Of a stretch of 64,000 bases of DNA, positions 39,436 to 52,643 are shown one piece after another; position 1 is the first letter of the stretch; each line of letters begins with the position of its first letter. The notes under the pieces were generated by a model. The model did no database searches. It was not told where the DNA came from and was given only the letters and a program-made list of their open reading frames with translations. Source of the stretch: Monarcha castaneiventris obscurior (taxonomy: Eukaryota > Chordata > Aves > Passeriformes > Monarchidae); NCBI GenBank assembly GCA_026261815.1, contig JAMPIT010000437.1, positions 3,844,001-3,908,000 of the forward strand, given 5' to 3'. Made by a program: the position numbers and the translations under genes.

Positions 39436-42400
39436 CAATAGTGTTATCATAGAAAACTGAGGAGGTTTTTCCTTTTTCTTTTTGTACCTCAACTATTTTA
39501 ACGTTGCTGGTCTCTTTTTTAATTTGAACATGGACTCGAGGGCTCTGAATGCTGGCAAACTGCTTTTTATCAGCCCCGAACATCTGAACACCCCTTTGAC
39601 ACCAATCCTGCATGACCAGCTCTAGTGGAAACACTCAGCCTTGGAAAAGTCGGGCTATATGAGGACAAGACAGAAGTTTCTCCCTCTGTGTTATTCTGCC
39701 CCTCAGATGTGTAAGGACTGTGTGTGCCACACAGTGACACAAGAACACTCTGCTTTCCCCACTGCCCAAAACGTGCACCAGACTGGTTTCCATACCGCTG
39801 GTGCTGCCCCAGGCTAACACCCTGCAGGGGATGGAGGGAGGTTTGTAGGGAATCTGAAGCCATGAGATGACACACAGAGCTGGGATGGACTGCAGGTGAC
39901 CAACAGCTTGGGCCTGGTGGGTAGCAAAGTGGGGAATCTCTTGAACATGGCTTACATGTAACCTTCTGCTGCATCCAAAACCACCCTCCCTTTTTACACT
40001 TATGTGGAATCTCACAAATTCAGGTTAGTTAATCCAGATGCTACCTTCTGTTGGGAAAAAGAGGGCCAAAACCTTCTGATCTAGACTCTGGCTGCTGAGA
40101 GGCAGCAGAGGTGAATTTTTCCCGTGCTGTGAGCATTATCTGTGCTGCCCTTCCCTGTGGGATAGGGCACATTGCAGCACTCACACTGAAGTTCTGTCTC
40201 TGGGGCTGAGTCTGTGCTTCCTGCAAACCCAGATTCCTGTCTGACTCGGGCCCTGCTGTCTGGAAGGTGCCTTCTGGAAGATAATAAGCACAACCTCAAT
40301 TCCCACAGACATTGACATAATTGAAAAATTAGACCATTAGGCTCCTACATTCTTACAGGCTGTTTTAATTGCAGTCCATATATCTTGAGCATATTTACTG
40401 AATGCTCCATCTACACAGAGGTAGAGAAGTGAGGGCGAGTCTGCACCTCTGTCACAGAATTCAGACAGGAAAAGAATATTAAGTCAGAATCATCCTTGCC
40501 TTGTTTATTTCTATATTACAGTACTGGAACTCCTAAAGGCAGAGGTACTAAGGCCAGAAGGAACCATTATCAAATTTTGCATCTGATGTTATGCTTAATA
40601 TAATAATTTTTGCATTTCTGCTCTGTGAGAATACTTCAAATTTACACCATTACAAGAAAAAGAATCAGAGCCATTCACCACAGAAACTCTACGCCCATGA
40701 ATAATATCTGGGGTAAGCTCCTGTGTACAACCATATCTCTTGATAACAACCAAGAGTGGAAGCAAAATTCTGGAAATGGCCCTGTGGTTAATGGCATATT
40801 TCTCGTTCTCAAATGTGGTGGCCATTCTTTGAAGCCTAAAACTGCATTTGTGATCAGCCAGGGTACTAAAGAGCCCACGGTGTATTTGACATAGTTGCAG
40901 ACTGTCTTTTGTTGGGCACCAAAGTAGTTAAATAAATTTCTATATTTTCCTTTTTCTGGTAATTTAAGCATTAGTAGTGTTGATACCAAATCTAGACTGC
41001 CCATGGCTTTTCTTTTGACATCAACGGTAATGTTCTTAGAAGCAATCAAATTTATAAAACAGTCCAACAAAAAAGCAACATAACAAAACATGACAAGTAT
41101 ATTTCTCTGAAAATTTAAGTGGAAGAAATTATTTGATATGGTACAGGCATTTACATAATTCATCTTTTATGCCACAGATACATTTTTTTCTCCTATCCTG
41201 TAACAAATACAACCAAGTGATTAACAAAACTTTATAATTAAAATAAGCAATTTCTAGCTTTGGTATTTGATCTTGTTCATCAAACTTAATAAGAGAACAG
41301 ATTTTGCAGATCTGAGATGAACAACAACATTCAGTAAATTAATCTGACAGCAAACCCTGCTCTCCCCTTGGTGTCTCCACAGTTACTCAACTCTGTGCAG
41401 GCCAGAATACCACAATTTTTAACACAATCTTTCAAGGCCATCTAAACTTTTTCAAGGCAAACCAGCATTATACTATTGAAATCTAAAGCAAGCTTTAGGA
41501 GATATTCTTACCACAAAAAGAAAATTTAAAAAATCTACTTCAGGATTTCTGTAGGAGATAGAGAGCTTTGTACAGAACAGGTCACCTGCTCCCACTGCAG
41601 TGATGGGCTGGCTTTGCACCCAAAACAAGGCTGCTGCAGGGAGCAGCTGTACTGAGAGGGAGAGTTTTCCTGTTGAACCCAGTGAAATCCCAGAGCTGGG
41701 ACTCAAACAACTATTTTCTTTTCCGGCCAGGGCACAAATCCTTGTACCACCTACAGAAAATCTTTTTTATCTCTCTGCTCATCAGTTCCCTGTGAGTAAT
41801 GCAACGAGCATGTTGGACAGAAACAAGAGACCTCAGGTATTTGGGCATTAAATGGATGAGCATTGTGGAAAAAGGTATTGTGAGGGGAATGTATAATGCA
41901 AACAGGGATGAGATAAGAGATATCTGATTCACACAGATTATGCCTTTTGTGCCCAATATATGGGTGGCTAACAGGTCACTGTGCAGGAATTACAAGTGAT
42001 ATAAGCGGGCATGAGGAAGCAATATTTTAACTTGAAAGGACTTGTAGAGGGATGAGAGAGAATTTGCATAAAACCAATACAGAGCAGATGGGAATGGACA
42101 AGCCTGCTGGTATCAAACACACGCCAAAGGAAAATTACAGAAGAACAAGGAAGTTATTGTAGATGGCACTTTGATATCCTAACCCTATATGAAACCAAGA
42201 AAACCTCTAAATCCACCAGAACAATTGCCTCAGGGGGTTAGCAAAAGGCCCCAAGTTTCTGCTAGAAAAATATCCCATTACTGGTGACAAAAAAGCCTTA
42301 TCATGCTTTCCCACCTTTAATTACTTTAGAAGGCAAAATACCTACATATGAAAAAAAAAAGTTGAGGGTAAATGTAAAGGTTACTGCTGTACTAATGTGT

Positions 42401-42520
42401 GTTATCTACTCACTGTTTTTTCTGTTTTGTGAACATGAGAAAAGGCAGTCAATACCAGAAATATCTTTTCTGACAGCAAATATTTGGGCAAGTTTATTGT
42501 CTTTAGCCATACACCAGACC
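39436..42520. other. Unassigned non-coding DNA
   Basis: No gene is recognised. A 162-codon frame runs on the minus strand at 40675-41163 and shorter ones at 41473-41956. None shows a recognisable domain, and the plus strand is also open over part of the same DNA. The region 40920-41290 is AT-rich. Confidence 0.4.
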
Positions 42521-42523
42521 TCT

Positions 42524-42541
42524 AAAAAAAAAAAAAAAAAA
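42524..42541. repeat. Poly-A tract of 18 bases
   Basis: An uninterrupted A run sits after 'acaccagacctct'. It could be the tail of an old retroposed sequence, but no body was recognised upstream. Confidence 0.88.
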
Positions 42542-45500
42542 GAAAATTTGCTCTGGATTCAAAGAAGATTGCAAAGAAAAATAAATGTTATGTTGATAAG
42601 TATCAGTGTTCTAGAATTACGACCAGTCCAAGGTGTTTTCAGAGGCATATATTGGAGGCAATGGTAAAAAGCAGAGAAATATGTAGGCAGAAGTGTGAAA
42701 GAAGTCTGGGCAGAGGTGTGAAAATAGTTTATAGTTTATTAAAAAAGAGGCAAGAATGCAGAAACTTTCCCAAGCTGCAGCTGCCCAACTGTGCCTTGCT
42801 TTGAGCAAGACCTTCCGCTGAGGCCGTTCTGGGAAGCTGGTGCCTCTCAAGTGCCACAGTCCCCTTCGTGGGACCCTTGGCAGGGGGGATGGAGGTGTGT
42901 GGAGCTATTAAAATGATGGTGTTTAGAAGAGAAATGTGCAGGTCACTCCCTCTTCTGCAGTGGCAGACTAATTTTGTTCTGTCTGTACTCTAGAGGAATC
43001 AAATGCTTGATGGATGAAGCCTAAGAAAATCCTAATTCAGGTGGAGAATTGTAATTCAATAACCCCCGAGTAATTTGTTACAGAGTGACTGGGTGCTGGG
43101 AAATGCTGGGGGAAAGAAGGAAACAGAAAGTTAGGAATTGGGTAAAGAACAGGTTGTGCTCCTGCAAGTGCTGAGGAGAGGCTTTGACTGTATCCCTATG
43201 ATGATGCCACGTTGGCAAACTTCTTCTCCCATCATACCCATGCTGGAAGAGAGGCCTGTGGAGCTCCAGGCATTGTGACACTCATTTTTCCAGTAATACA
43301 GGACTATAGAATAAAACTTCAAAGAAGCAGCAGAGATGACCACGGTGGATTTAGTTAAGCAAAGATTTGGTGCTCCTGTGGCCTGAGAACTGATTTCTGA
43401 AGAACATTCCTCAACCCTTCCCAGCCCTGACACGATTATACAGATGTATTAGAGTGTAACCAAAACCTTTTAATACCGACATGGTAAGCTGAGACACCAC
43501 TTGACAGTGCTGAGTTTCAGCCTGGCTGGACACAAAGGCTGAACATACCTCTGCAACTCAGCACCCGAAACCCAGAATTACATTTCTGCTGGATGACACT
43601 TCAGTGGTGACAGACATTAATAGCCCTGTTAAGCATAGATAACACAACGCCACTTCGGGGTGTCGCTACGAGCCCTTGCCAGTAATGAGCTTTAAAGAAA
43701 CAATGACTCACGGTAATACGAATTGTCACAAGATCTCACAGAGAGGGATATGAGACAGCTCAAGGACGGTGGCACACAGCCTGCCCCTGTACCCTGCAGC
43801 ACACCTCTTCTCCCGGCCAGATGAAGGCACAGATAATGCGACCAGATGAACAGACAACTGCGTTCAAGTCCGATGAATCACACGGAGCCTTCCATCCCCC
43901 TTCCCAAACAATCCTGCTTCACTGCCAATAAAGTTTCAACGGTTTTTTGGCACTGCCTCCCCTTCCAGCAACTGCCTCCCTGAATTTCTTCCCTTCTTCC
44001 TGCCCACTGCTGTGAGACCCAGCGCTGCCATGTGCCCACAAGGCCCTTGTCACCAACCACATGCTCTGATGGGACCTGATTCTCCAAGGGGGGGAACTAA
44101 TGGGAGATAAAAACTCTCCTAGGAATTAGACAGAGAAAGGGCAGCATTTTGTCAGTGAAAGTGCCTTTGGAAAGCCCTCTGCTCACACACTTCCAAGTAT
44201 TTCTGCCCCAAAGGCTGTATTTTTTAATTAAAACCAGTCATTATCTTACCTGCAGCACTGAACAACGTGGCTCTGGAAACTCAGCCCATCCTTGTGCAAT
44301 CAGGGCTCAAGCCATCACATCCAGATGTGGCACAGAGCAGGGCTGGCTCCAGATCCGTGCATCATCTCCACCGTGCAAGCAGGTGAAAATACTCAAAGCC
44401 TCACGAAGGAACAAAATACTGGCAGCTTTTGTAAGGAATATTATACAGGATCTTACTGAGTGAACAGCAGCTTGGGAGCAATGTTTATGACACAGCTATA
44501 AACTCTTGAACAAATTAAAAGGGTTTACAAGAGTGATTCAAGTCTCAAGCCAAGCCTACGGAACGGCGGGAGATGATTCTCCCAGGGTCAGGAAGAGATG
44601 ATTAGCACTGTACTTGTGGAAGAGGATCATTTCTTGCCCTACCTATTAAAAAAAAATTGTCCTTTCAGTTATGGCAGTGAGTGCACAGGAAGATCATTCC
44701 TTATCTCCTCAGTGCTTCACCTGGCTCTTTTTATAGACCCTTTGTTCTTGTTTCAGCTCACCTGTTACAAGAGGCCTTTTTTTCCCCTCTCATTTTAATG
44801 AACCAACACTTCAGATTCCAGATTTTAACTCTAACTCAGAGATCTGAATTTGAAGCCTCCAGCCAAACTGTTTAAAGCTCAATGGGCTTGCATACGTACT
44901 TTAAGATAGAATTAGCAGATTTTATACCCCTGCTGCTTCCTGTTGATATTATTCCACTTGTTTCATCGCTGCTAGACATGGATGAAAACCTCCATGAGAT
45001 CTCACCAATGAGATCTGAAAAGATCTGCATTTGCTTGTTTGGCTTTAATATGGGTGCCCAAATACCTGCTTTATTTGTAAAGATCTGTGCTATTGAGGGA
45101 TGATCAGTGAGAGCTTGGGACTATTAAGAAATTATATTATGACGTGAAAATCAAGGAATTATTTAAGATAAGAGGAAGAGAGAGGTGTCTGAACACACTG
45201 CTGAAAGTAGTGGCATCAGCATCCACTGGTCTAAGGCAAAGGGCCTTGAGGATGTTACATTCCCTACCGAGGGTCTGAGCTAGAAGAATGGAAAACTCCC
45301 CTGGAATCCAACAGTAATGGAATCAGGAAGGAGGAGTTACCTAGCAGAAGTCCACGGAAAATATTAGGATTGCCTAAAATTGTAGAAAATAATATTGAAG
45401 GATATAAAAGATGACAATTGGCCTTTCTGTGAATTTTTAAACTCTCCTGTAGGTATTCTATGCTCCCAATTAATTCCCAAAGCATCACTCCCAGCCCCTT

Positions 45501-46985
45501 TCAGAACCTGCAGTAGCTCAGGCACCGCCGTGCGGTGTTTCAGTCACAGAACTTCTACCTGAATGTACACACAAGGGCAAGGTGCATGCTAGAGCTGCTC
45601 TGAGCACACAAACCCTGCAAGGCTCCCTTTCTGCAAACTAGGAGGAAAGCTACCAACACACACAGATTCTCCACACTACATTTTTCACGGGATCTTTTCA
45701 CTGAAAAGCCCCTGCAGTTCTTTCCCACTAATGCGGACTGGATAGTAAATGGAGAAAGATCTCTCCAGACACTTTCCCTTTAGATCTCAAAAGGAAACAT
45801 TAATCAAGCAAAAGATGGGAAATTATGACACCTAGCTGCTAAAGTTCAGCCCCACTGGCCAGCTCGGAGCTGATCACAGGGTACAGGTGACTATCCATCA
45901 AATGACCTATCATAACACACATTAAAATGTCTGGGTTAATCAGGACAGTAGCCAAGAACAATATTTTTCTGCTGACTTTCATAACAGCAGGTACAAAAGC
46001 AATCGCCTTGAAACACTGGTCTGCATTCACAAGTAAATTTGATTAACTAAACAAAATTCCAAATATGATTTAAACCAAATTATACCATCTCCTCCCCACA
46101 CCAAGTACGGGACCAAGGATGCTTTGTATGAAGTAGAGAGGATATGAGATCTGAAGAGTTTTTGGTCTGAGCTAGAAAATGCACTGAAATCTGAGCTTAA
46201 CTCCTGGGTTTCTACCTGCAATCACATCAAAAAGCAGAAAGTGAGACTGAACTGAAGGTTACTTTATCACTACCTGATAGAGAAGTGGAATCAGTTGCAA
46301 GTATGGTTATGATTACTTTGCAAGATACTTTAATGTGGGTGAGGAAGACTATCTTTATGGGGCTATTATAAATTGCACCACTTACTCATCAGAAAAAAGA
46401 CCAATGTGACTTTGTGCTCTGCCCATATCGAACTCGGCACGAGGAAATGATAAAACCCTTTTATTGTTACCAGTAAGGACACCTCACATCGGTGGGACTG
46501 CTTCCTCCTGAGGATCTCTGAGCCATTTCTCCCAGGCCTTGGTGACCACAGAGTGGCCCAGCAGGGCATGTGTTTATCCTCAGCACCCCAAGGAGGTGAG
46601 GCACCGAGCTGGGTGACTCAGGCACACACAGGATGTCATTAATCAGCGCCAGGTTAATCAGGCTCCAGCCCGAGGCATTAATCAGAGCTCTGCACTTGCC
46701 CCTGTTTCTCCCCATCCCTGGACCAGGGGCTCCTCATCATTCCCATATCCAAAAATGTTAGCCAGGTCCCTGTTATGCATGGAGTGGATTTGTGCCTGTT
46801 GGTGGAGCTTCCAGGGGGAAAATGCAGGTTTTTTCAGTTTGCAGGTGAGTGGGTAACGCTGCCAGGGAGGAGAGACACAAGACTGGTGTCACCAGCTCAC
46901 AAGTGACCCACAGGCACTGACCCAGAGCCAGCACAACCAAGACAGCTCACCACTCAGATAGTCCTAAAAGAAGAGATTTTATTAA
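42542..46985. other. Unassigned non-coding DNA
   Basis: No gene is recognised. An imperfect local repeat 'gcagaagtgtgaaag' / 'gcagaggtgtgaaaa' lies at about 42690-42725. Otherwise only short frames and short homopolymers occur. Confidence 0.42.
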
Positions 46986-46994
46986 TATTTTATT

Positions 46995-47175
46995 ACCTGG
47001 AGGGAATCGTGCCTGTGGCAGAGCAAGTCAATGGGAATAACGAGTGTGAGCCTGGCCTTAGCACTGAACTCAGTGTCTGGAGCAGGTTGTTCAGGCATGT
47101 GCTTGAAAGTTTTACTGGAGTAAACCTAAAAATACCCTGTTTCAGTAAAACTTATTTATAAGCACCTAGCTGGTA
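46995..47175. mobile_element. Probable relic of an ancient palindromic element
   Basis: AAGTTTTACTG at 47107-47117 is exactly complementary to CAGTAAAACTT at 47143-47153, a perfect 11-base stem with a 25-base loop. The pairing extends imperfectly outward (GTGCTT at 47099-47104 with AAGCAC at 47160-47165). Upstream, 'gcaagtcaatgggaataacg' (47023-47042) and 'agtgtgagcctggcctta' resemble the 'AAGTCAATGGGA...' wording of old amniote repeats. It is probably a decayed non-autonomous DNA element; the exact ends and family are uncertain. Confidence 0.5.
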
Positions 47176-47720
47176 AGGATTTTTTTTCTGCCAGCATGTG
47201 AAATAATTTATGATCTATAAAAGTAACAACTACAAACACAATAAATTACTTATTTATCCTACAAAATCAAATCTCCTTATCGATGAGTACTCACTGCCAC
47301 TGATGTATGCATTACTCCTGGTCTTTACTTGGAGTGGTTTGGTGGAAAGGATCATTATATAATTAAATGGCTGTAGACAGAGATGTGTGCTCAGTGCCAC
47401 AGAAAGCTTTGGAGGAGGGACATTACATTTAATTATGTCTGTTAGTGGAAGGAAATTTCCCAGCTTTGCATCAAGAAGGTAAAAAGAAAAATTTAAAAAA
47501 AAAAATTTGTCATGCAGATGATGAATTGTTCCAACATTATACAATGACAGAAGGGTTGGGGATATATTATATACAATGGCTTCAGTTCTGAAGAGTCGGC
47601 TGCAGCAAGCTGCAATAATGGAACTTTTAAGTTATATATCTGTAAACCAAGTGGAAAGCTGAGAAACCTTCCATCTCAGATGGATAAAGTGTTTACCTAA
47701 ACAGAAAGAAACACCATTAA
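47176..47720. other. Unassigned AT-rich DNA
   Basis: AT-rich with an A-rich tract near 47494-47506. A minus-strand frame at 47254-47544 has no recognisable domain. Nothing else is assigned. Confidence 0.45.
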
Positions 47721-47729
47721 TTCTCATAA

Positions 47730-48215
47730 ACGGCAGTGCTCATAAATGATAGTCCAGGATGTGGACGAGGACAAAATGCCGACGCCTGTGCCCCAAACAC
47801 GGCTCGTGCAGCCCTGAGCGAACAGCCCGGGCTGGCTCCTGCTCCCTCGGAGCCCAGCCATAACTCCTGAAGCACAGCCTGGTTTCCATGCCGTGATTTC
47901 CGCTGGCAGAAACAGGATCTAGGCATGATTCATAGCGAGATGTCCAAAGCGATTTTCGAAGATGCTCCAGATGGCACAGGCTGGGGCCGAGCCCGCGGGG
48001 CCGGCCAGGCTGGAGAACCGCAGGAGGGAAACACGAAACACACACAAAGACAGAGCCCCAGCCACGTCCCAGTGCCAGCTCAGCCCTCAGCAGGGCTGGT
48101 TCCTGTCACCCAGCTCCACAGAGAGTCACCATCCATGAGCCAGGGCTCCCCAGGGCATCACAGCCCTGCTCCCGGCTCCGCTCGCACCCAGAGCTGGGGG
48201 GGAAGAACTCGTCCT
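47730..48215. promoter_or_regulatory. CpG-enriched segment without an assigned gene
   Basis: About twenty CpGs occur between 47731 and 48036, with the densest group at 47985-48004 ('ggggccgagcccgcggggcc'), and several more follow to about 48215. The neighbouring DNA is CpG-poor and AT-rich. Overlapping open frames on both strands (47717-48335) are long mainly because GC-rich DNA has few stops. This may be a weak promoter or enhancer, or just a GC-rich patch. Density is lower than at 6.5 kb. Confidence 0.33.
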
Positions 48216-48339
48216 GTGGGAGCAGGGAAGGGTGGTGGCTTTCTCTGCAGTTTCTCTGGAAGTGTCTGTATGGCATTAAGTGCATTCATTTCTGTAGCAA
48301 ACTTTCCCCATCTGGAAAGTGGGAAGGGGGAATAAGACT

Positions 48340-50725
48340 TAATTTCGTGAGCGTGTTAGAAAACATAACACTTTTATGTGTATCCAGTAATTTGAGATCC
48401 CGGGATAATAGAGCAGAGAATTATTATTATTATGACAGAAGGCATTTTTACTTCTAATGCACAAAGAAAACAAATAGCAAGAGAGTGAGCTTGGAGATCT
48501 AACATTCATTTTATTTTTATTTTTAAACTTTCTAATTTTTCAATAATTGAGACCACAGATGTTCACTTCCATATGTGCAACAACCCAGTTCCAACCCCTC
48601 CTGAACACTGATTGCCAGCTAGGGAGTGAAGAAAGAATATACTAAGCAAAAACAAAGAAACAAAATATTTAAATAATAATTTAAAAAAAAATGTTGATAC
48701 TTCTGTAATTTGCAATGATTTTCTCAAACCAGCCAGAATGAGGAGAAGCATTTGACAGCGTCTGGGCTCAAAGCCATGGACAGTATCCACTGCTTAGTGT
48801 TGTATAATTTACAAACTCCTGTTCTTTCAACAACTCCTCAGAAAATGAGATTGTTAAGTAAATATATAGCAGAAAAACAACTCAGGAGAACAGAGCAACT
48901 CCTTCATATCATTCAAAAGGTGGTGGCCTCTGTGAGACAAAACCATTTGCTGCTCTCTGCCAGAGGTAGAAGAACATCAAACAAACCAAACAACATGAAA
49001 GCTATGAAAAAAATTCGCATGCCTTTTTGCACAGCAACCTCCTGTGCGGTGGTATGTGATACAGAGATAGGTCCTTACACGCATCTGCCATCCAGGGACA
49101 CAGATTTCATGTGCCTCCCCTGGGCTCTGACAATATCACATTACAAAAGTGACAGTAGTTGAGAAACACTGGGGAAAGGTGTGTTCGTGTGGCTGAAGCT
49201 GCTCGCACTACTGGGCTACAACTTGCTGGTTGTTTTGGGGATTTTATTCTTCAGTCAGAAAAGAGCTCCCAAGCCAGTGGTCCAAAACCTGGCTCTTGGG
49301 GGCGAGAGTGGTTGCATCCCACCATCCCCAGGGAACGAGTGTGGAGCAGAGCAATGGGACGAGTGCGTTACCTTTGCCACAGCTGGGTCAGGAAACTTAA
49401 GAAATTGCTCCTTTATTAAACATATTAGAGACTCAGCCTTGTTTGCCTACTGATATCCTTGAAGGAAGGGAATACAAAGATGAGGGTGTGAATGCTATCT
49501 GCTATATCTCCACTTTCAGGCTGCTAGGACAGTTTTATTTGCTTTATAGTAATTCATTGCCAACTTCACACATAAAAGTTAAACACGCTTCTTAAATGAT
49601 AACACTCAAAAGACAGTTTTCAGAAGGACAAAAAAAAATACCCACCAGAACGCAAATCTCTACTTAAAAGGGGTTAGGAGGAGGTCACAGACAAGTGTTC
49701 CCAGGTTTGTTTCTCCTTCCCAGGTTTATTTCTCCTGGCCATTCCTGTAAACGGGGCAACCTCGGCCACTCGAGGGACACAACAACCCGCACAGCTTTGC
49801 CTTAGCAGAGCCTGGGGTGGGATAAGCACCCCAAAAAAGATGCCCTGTGCAGGGTAGGACTATGCAGAAGCTCATCTCCCTGTCCCTGTGAGGCAGCTGT
49901 GGCCCCTGAGAGCTGTTCCTGTGCTCATCCCGACCTCCTTTTGCTCCTCCCAACTCCCCACTTTGCCCCACACAAGCACATGGTGAGAGCCTTGATGCCA
50001 GCAGGCTCCAGACCAGCCATTAAATGCTCTGTTTTCTCTAGTGGTGGCAAGAACAGCTTAAAAAAGCTTTGCTTAAATGGAGTTATGAAAATATCAGCCA
50101 CTGATCCAGAAGTTCTCAACAATCCAGTGATGCAAGGTCACTCCTAATTGCCTCCATCTTTCCTATTCTCTCTCCAGAGAATAATTACCTCAAGAAACAA
50201 AGTCCTGGTTTATTTTACTAAGATCCAGAAATTCCCTGCTTTTATAACAACAAGCAACTCCCCTTTTCTTCCGCTTTGGACTAAGGAGAATATTACCACT
50301 GTCAGTTACATGCAGGGGAACTGTTAACCCTTAACACTCATGTGGTGAAAAAAGAAACTGCAGAAATAATCGCCTTGTGTTTAGAGTTACTTAATACTGT
50401 TAAAACAATGGTTCATTTTGCTTGTTTGTAAACTGGAAAAACAAGACCATGCTTCAAAAGCATTTATTCCATACATTACCCAGGATAAAAACTCCCCTGA
50501 AATTCTTGTCATAGAGAGAGGAACAGCGTTTCAAACTTCCTTTTTGATTTTGAAAAAATCAGAAGCAAAAGGGATTATGTTAAAGCAGCCTAAACAATCA
50601 GGTTTAGACAGCAGAGTTGAGCCACTCAATCACTATGCTGGGCTCATGAGAAATTTGAAGATTGGGTAGTAAGTGAAAAGTGGAATTTTAGAGCTGGTCT
50701 CACAGTCCAGAGTGATTCACATAAC
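48340..50725. other. Unassigned non-coding DNA
   Basis: No gene is recognised. A short ATT run lies at 48421-48433. Plus-strand frames at 48752-49162 and 49159-49453 are consecutive but in different frames and match no family I know. AT-rich patches occur at 48500-48700. Confidence 0.42.
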
Positions 50726-50729
50726 TGAG

Positions 50730-50808
50730 TTCTCACTATTGTCACAGTATTCAGATCACTGTATTTCAGTATTTCACTCTATTGTCACTGTATTTCAGAT
50801 CTACAGTG
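50730..50808. repeat. Two-copy imperfect tandem repeat
   Basis: The unit 'ttctcactattgtcacagta' followed by 'ttcagatcactgtatttcag' (50730-50769) is repeated as 'tttcactctattgtcactgt' and 'atttcagatctacagtg' (50772-50808). The smaller word 'actgtatttcag' also occurs twice. This is a local duplication. Confidence 0.65.
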
Positions 50809-52640
50809 TTAACTAGTCAACTAAACATTTATAAAGCTTTTTTTTATCCTCTCTCTGGGGAGGTGCACAGCATCCTTAATCTTCAGTAGTCTCTGGGTCT
50901 TGAAGGCTTGATTACACCAGTCTTTATTTAAAAGATGTGGTTTGGTCCCCCTTGGAAACTCCAGAAATGATCTTGTAGATTCAAATTCTGCTCAGGTCTT
51001 GTGTAAATATTACAGAGACCGCAGCTGGAAGGACACTCTCACTTCTTTTATTAGGGGAACGGGCCCTGCCTCTCATCATGCTCCCTGTCCTTATCTTAAC
51101 AACTCACCAGTAAATTTAAAAATTGAGGAAAGTGCTTTAGTGACAGACTTAAAGACTGACCCCTCTGTCCTCAGAACAGATACAAATCAAGGTCATGACC
51201 CTGTACTCTTCCAAAGGTGTTTAAAATTTGGTTTTCTCTTGCTTGCTTTAAATTCCATCTTCTCTCAGGGTAGTCTTCATTCAGTGCAGATGTGCTGCTG
51301 GACTGAATGGGACTGGCAGAGAGAGTTAGCAATATTTCACCCAAAGATAGGATCCATCATTTCCTGTGTAGATTGTAAATTATTTGTAGAAATGAAAGTC
51401 CTCAGACTCTGCTATGTATAATGTGTCTATCATGTATTTTGCCTGTACAACAAGGGAAGCATGAACATTCTATATCTGTCTCTCTTTTTTGTGTATTTAG
51501 GTAAGTACCTTAGTAAGTGATTTTTCCATCCCAAGGTCAGTAACACGGCAGTGGAAACAGAAAATTTGTAAACCATTGCACAGCACTCACTGCATCCCAA
51601 AAGCTGTAGCTATTTCTCTGTGTTTAATTTTTTTACATCCGTGTGTACTTAAATACACAGGTAGCTTATATTTCTCAGCCTTTTTTGCCTGTAGCTCGAA
51701 GTGCTCTCATTGTTGCCTGTGGCTTTCCCCATTTCCCTGTGGTGGGTGAGTGAAACAGGCTCTGCAGAGGGACTGGCTGGGGCAGCATCCTAACAGAGCT
51801 ACCTGGGATTCTTTGGAGATGGCTTTAGGACCTTTTCCAGGCTCTGTCCTTCTGTTTTGCAGGCTCATTAGCTTTCATGGCTTGATTTCAGTGGTGTGTC
51901 TACATGACATTTATTTGCTTAATGAATTGAGGTTTTAATTCACTTATTTTGCTTTTAGCGACTGAGTGGATCCATGTTGTAAAGTTTTAAGACTTGCTCT
52001 TGAAACACTATCTTCTTGGCTAATAAACTGAGATGATGACAAGATCTGTAGTGAATATTCAAATAAATGTGATTACTTCATTTCATGTCAACAGAGGAGG
52101 TGAAAAGTGCAGCTCAACTGGCTGGGTAAGATTGGAAGGAGGGGCTGGGAAAAAGCAAGAGACAACAAAGAGATAGTTTGTAAGATTTAGTGGCTTTTTT
52201 CAGCAGGGGTGTTGAGAAGTCAGTGTTGCAGAGTTCAGCAGGGTCACACAAAGTGCAGAAACTTTCTTATATTCATTGAGAAAAGCTTGATACATGCTTC
52301 CAAAATTCAAACAATAGGGGAAAAGTAGATGGGCAGATGATGTGCTGCTTCTACTTAGTTCAAACAGGCTGAGGCTTGCACTGAATAGACATTATCCTTT
52401 TTATATCAGAAGGTAGAAAGTCCAGTGTCTTTCACAAACTAAAACTGTGATAAGAGGGTCTTTCAGGAAATCATAAAACACCATGAGACCAGTGATGGTG
52501 TTTCCTGGCTTGAAGATTGACTAACCCAGAAGAGCAGACTTATCTAAACGAATTTTTCGACCTTCATGTTTGTTAATAATAAAATAATAATTTCCAAATG
52601 CAGATTGGGCAGCACTAGGTCAGGATTATTTGCATGCAGG
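50809..52640. other. Unassigned non-coding DNA
   Basis: No gene is recognised. A 159-codon plus-strand frame at 50942-51421 has no identifiable domain. The sequence 'tttaggtaagtacct' near 51497-51511 looks like a splice donor, but no exon fits with it. No mobile element was identified. Confidence 0.4.
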
Positions 52641-52643
52641 CAA

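Noticed and set aside
40675..41163. 162-codon open frame, minus strand
   Set aside because: No family recognised; the other strand is also open over part of it; AT-rich DNA gives hydrophobic random products.
43860..43872. tRNA B-box-like GTTCAAGTCC
   Set aside because: No A box or cloverleaf upstream at the right distance.
47717..48335. Overlapping frames on both strands in the CpG-rich patch
   Set aside because: High GC content lowers stop frequency; products are low complexity and match nothing known.
49181..49453. Frame starting with a hydrophobic, signal-anchor-like stretch
   Set aside because: Only the first 25 residues look membrane-like; no family, and a different frame overlaps it.
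50942..51421. 159-codon open frame, plus strand
   Set aside because: No domain or exon signals that fit; kept as non-coding.
51497..51511. Splice-donor-like GTAAGT after TTTAG
   Set aside because: No exon with a matching frame or acceptor could be paired with it.
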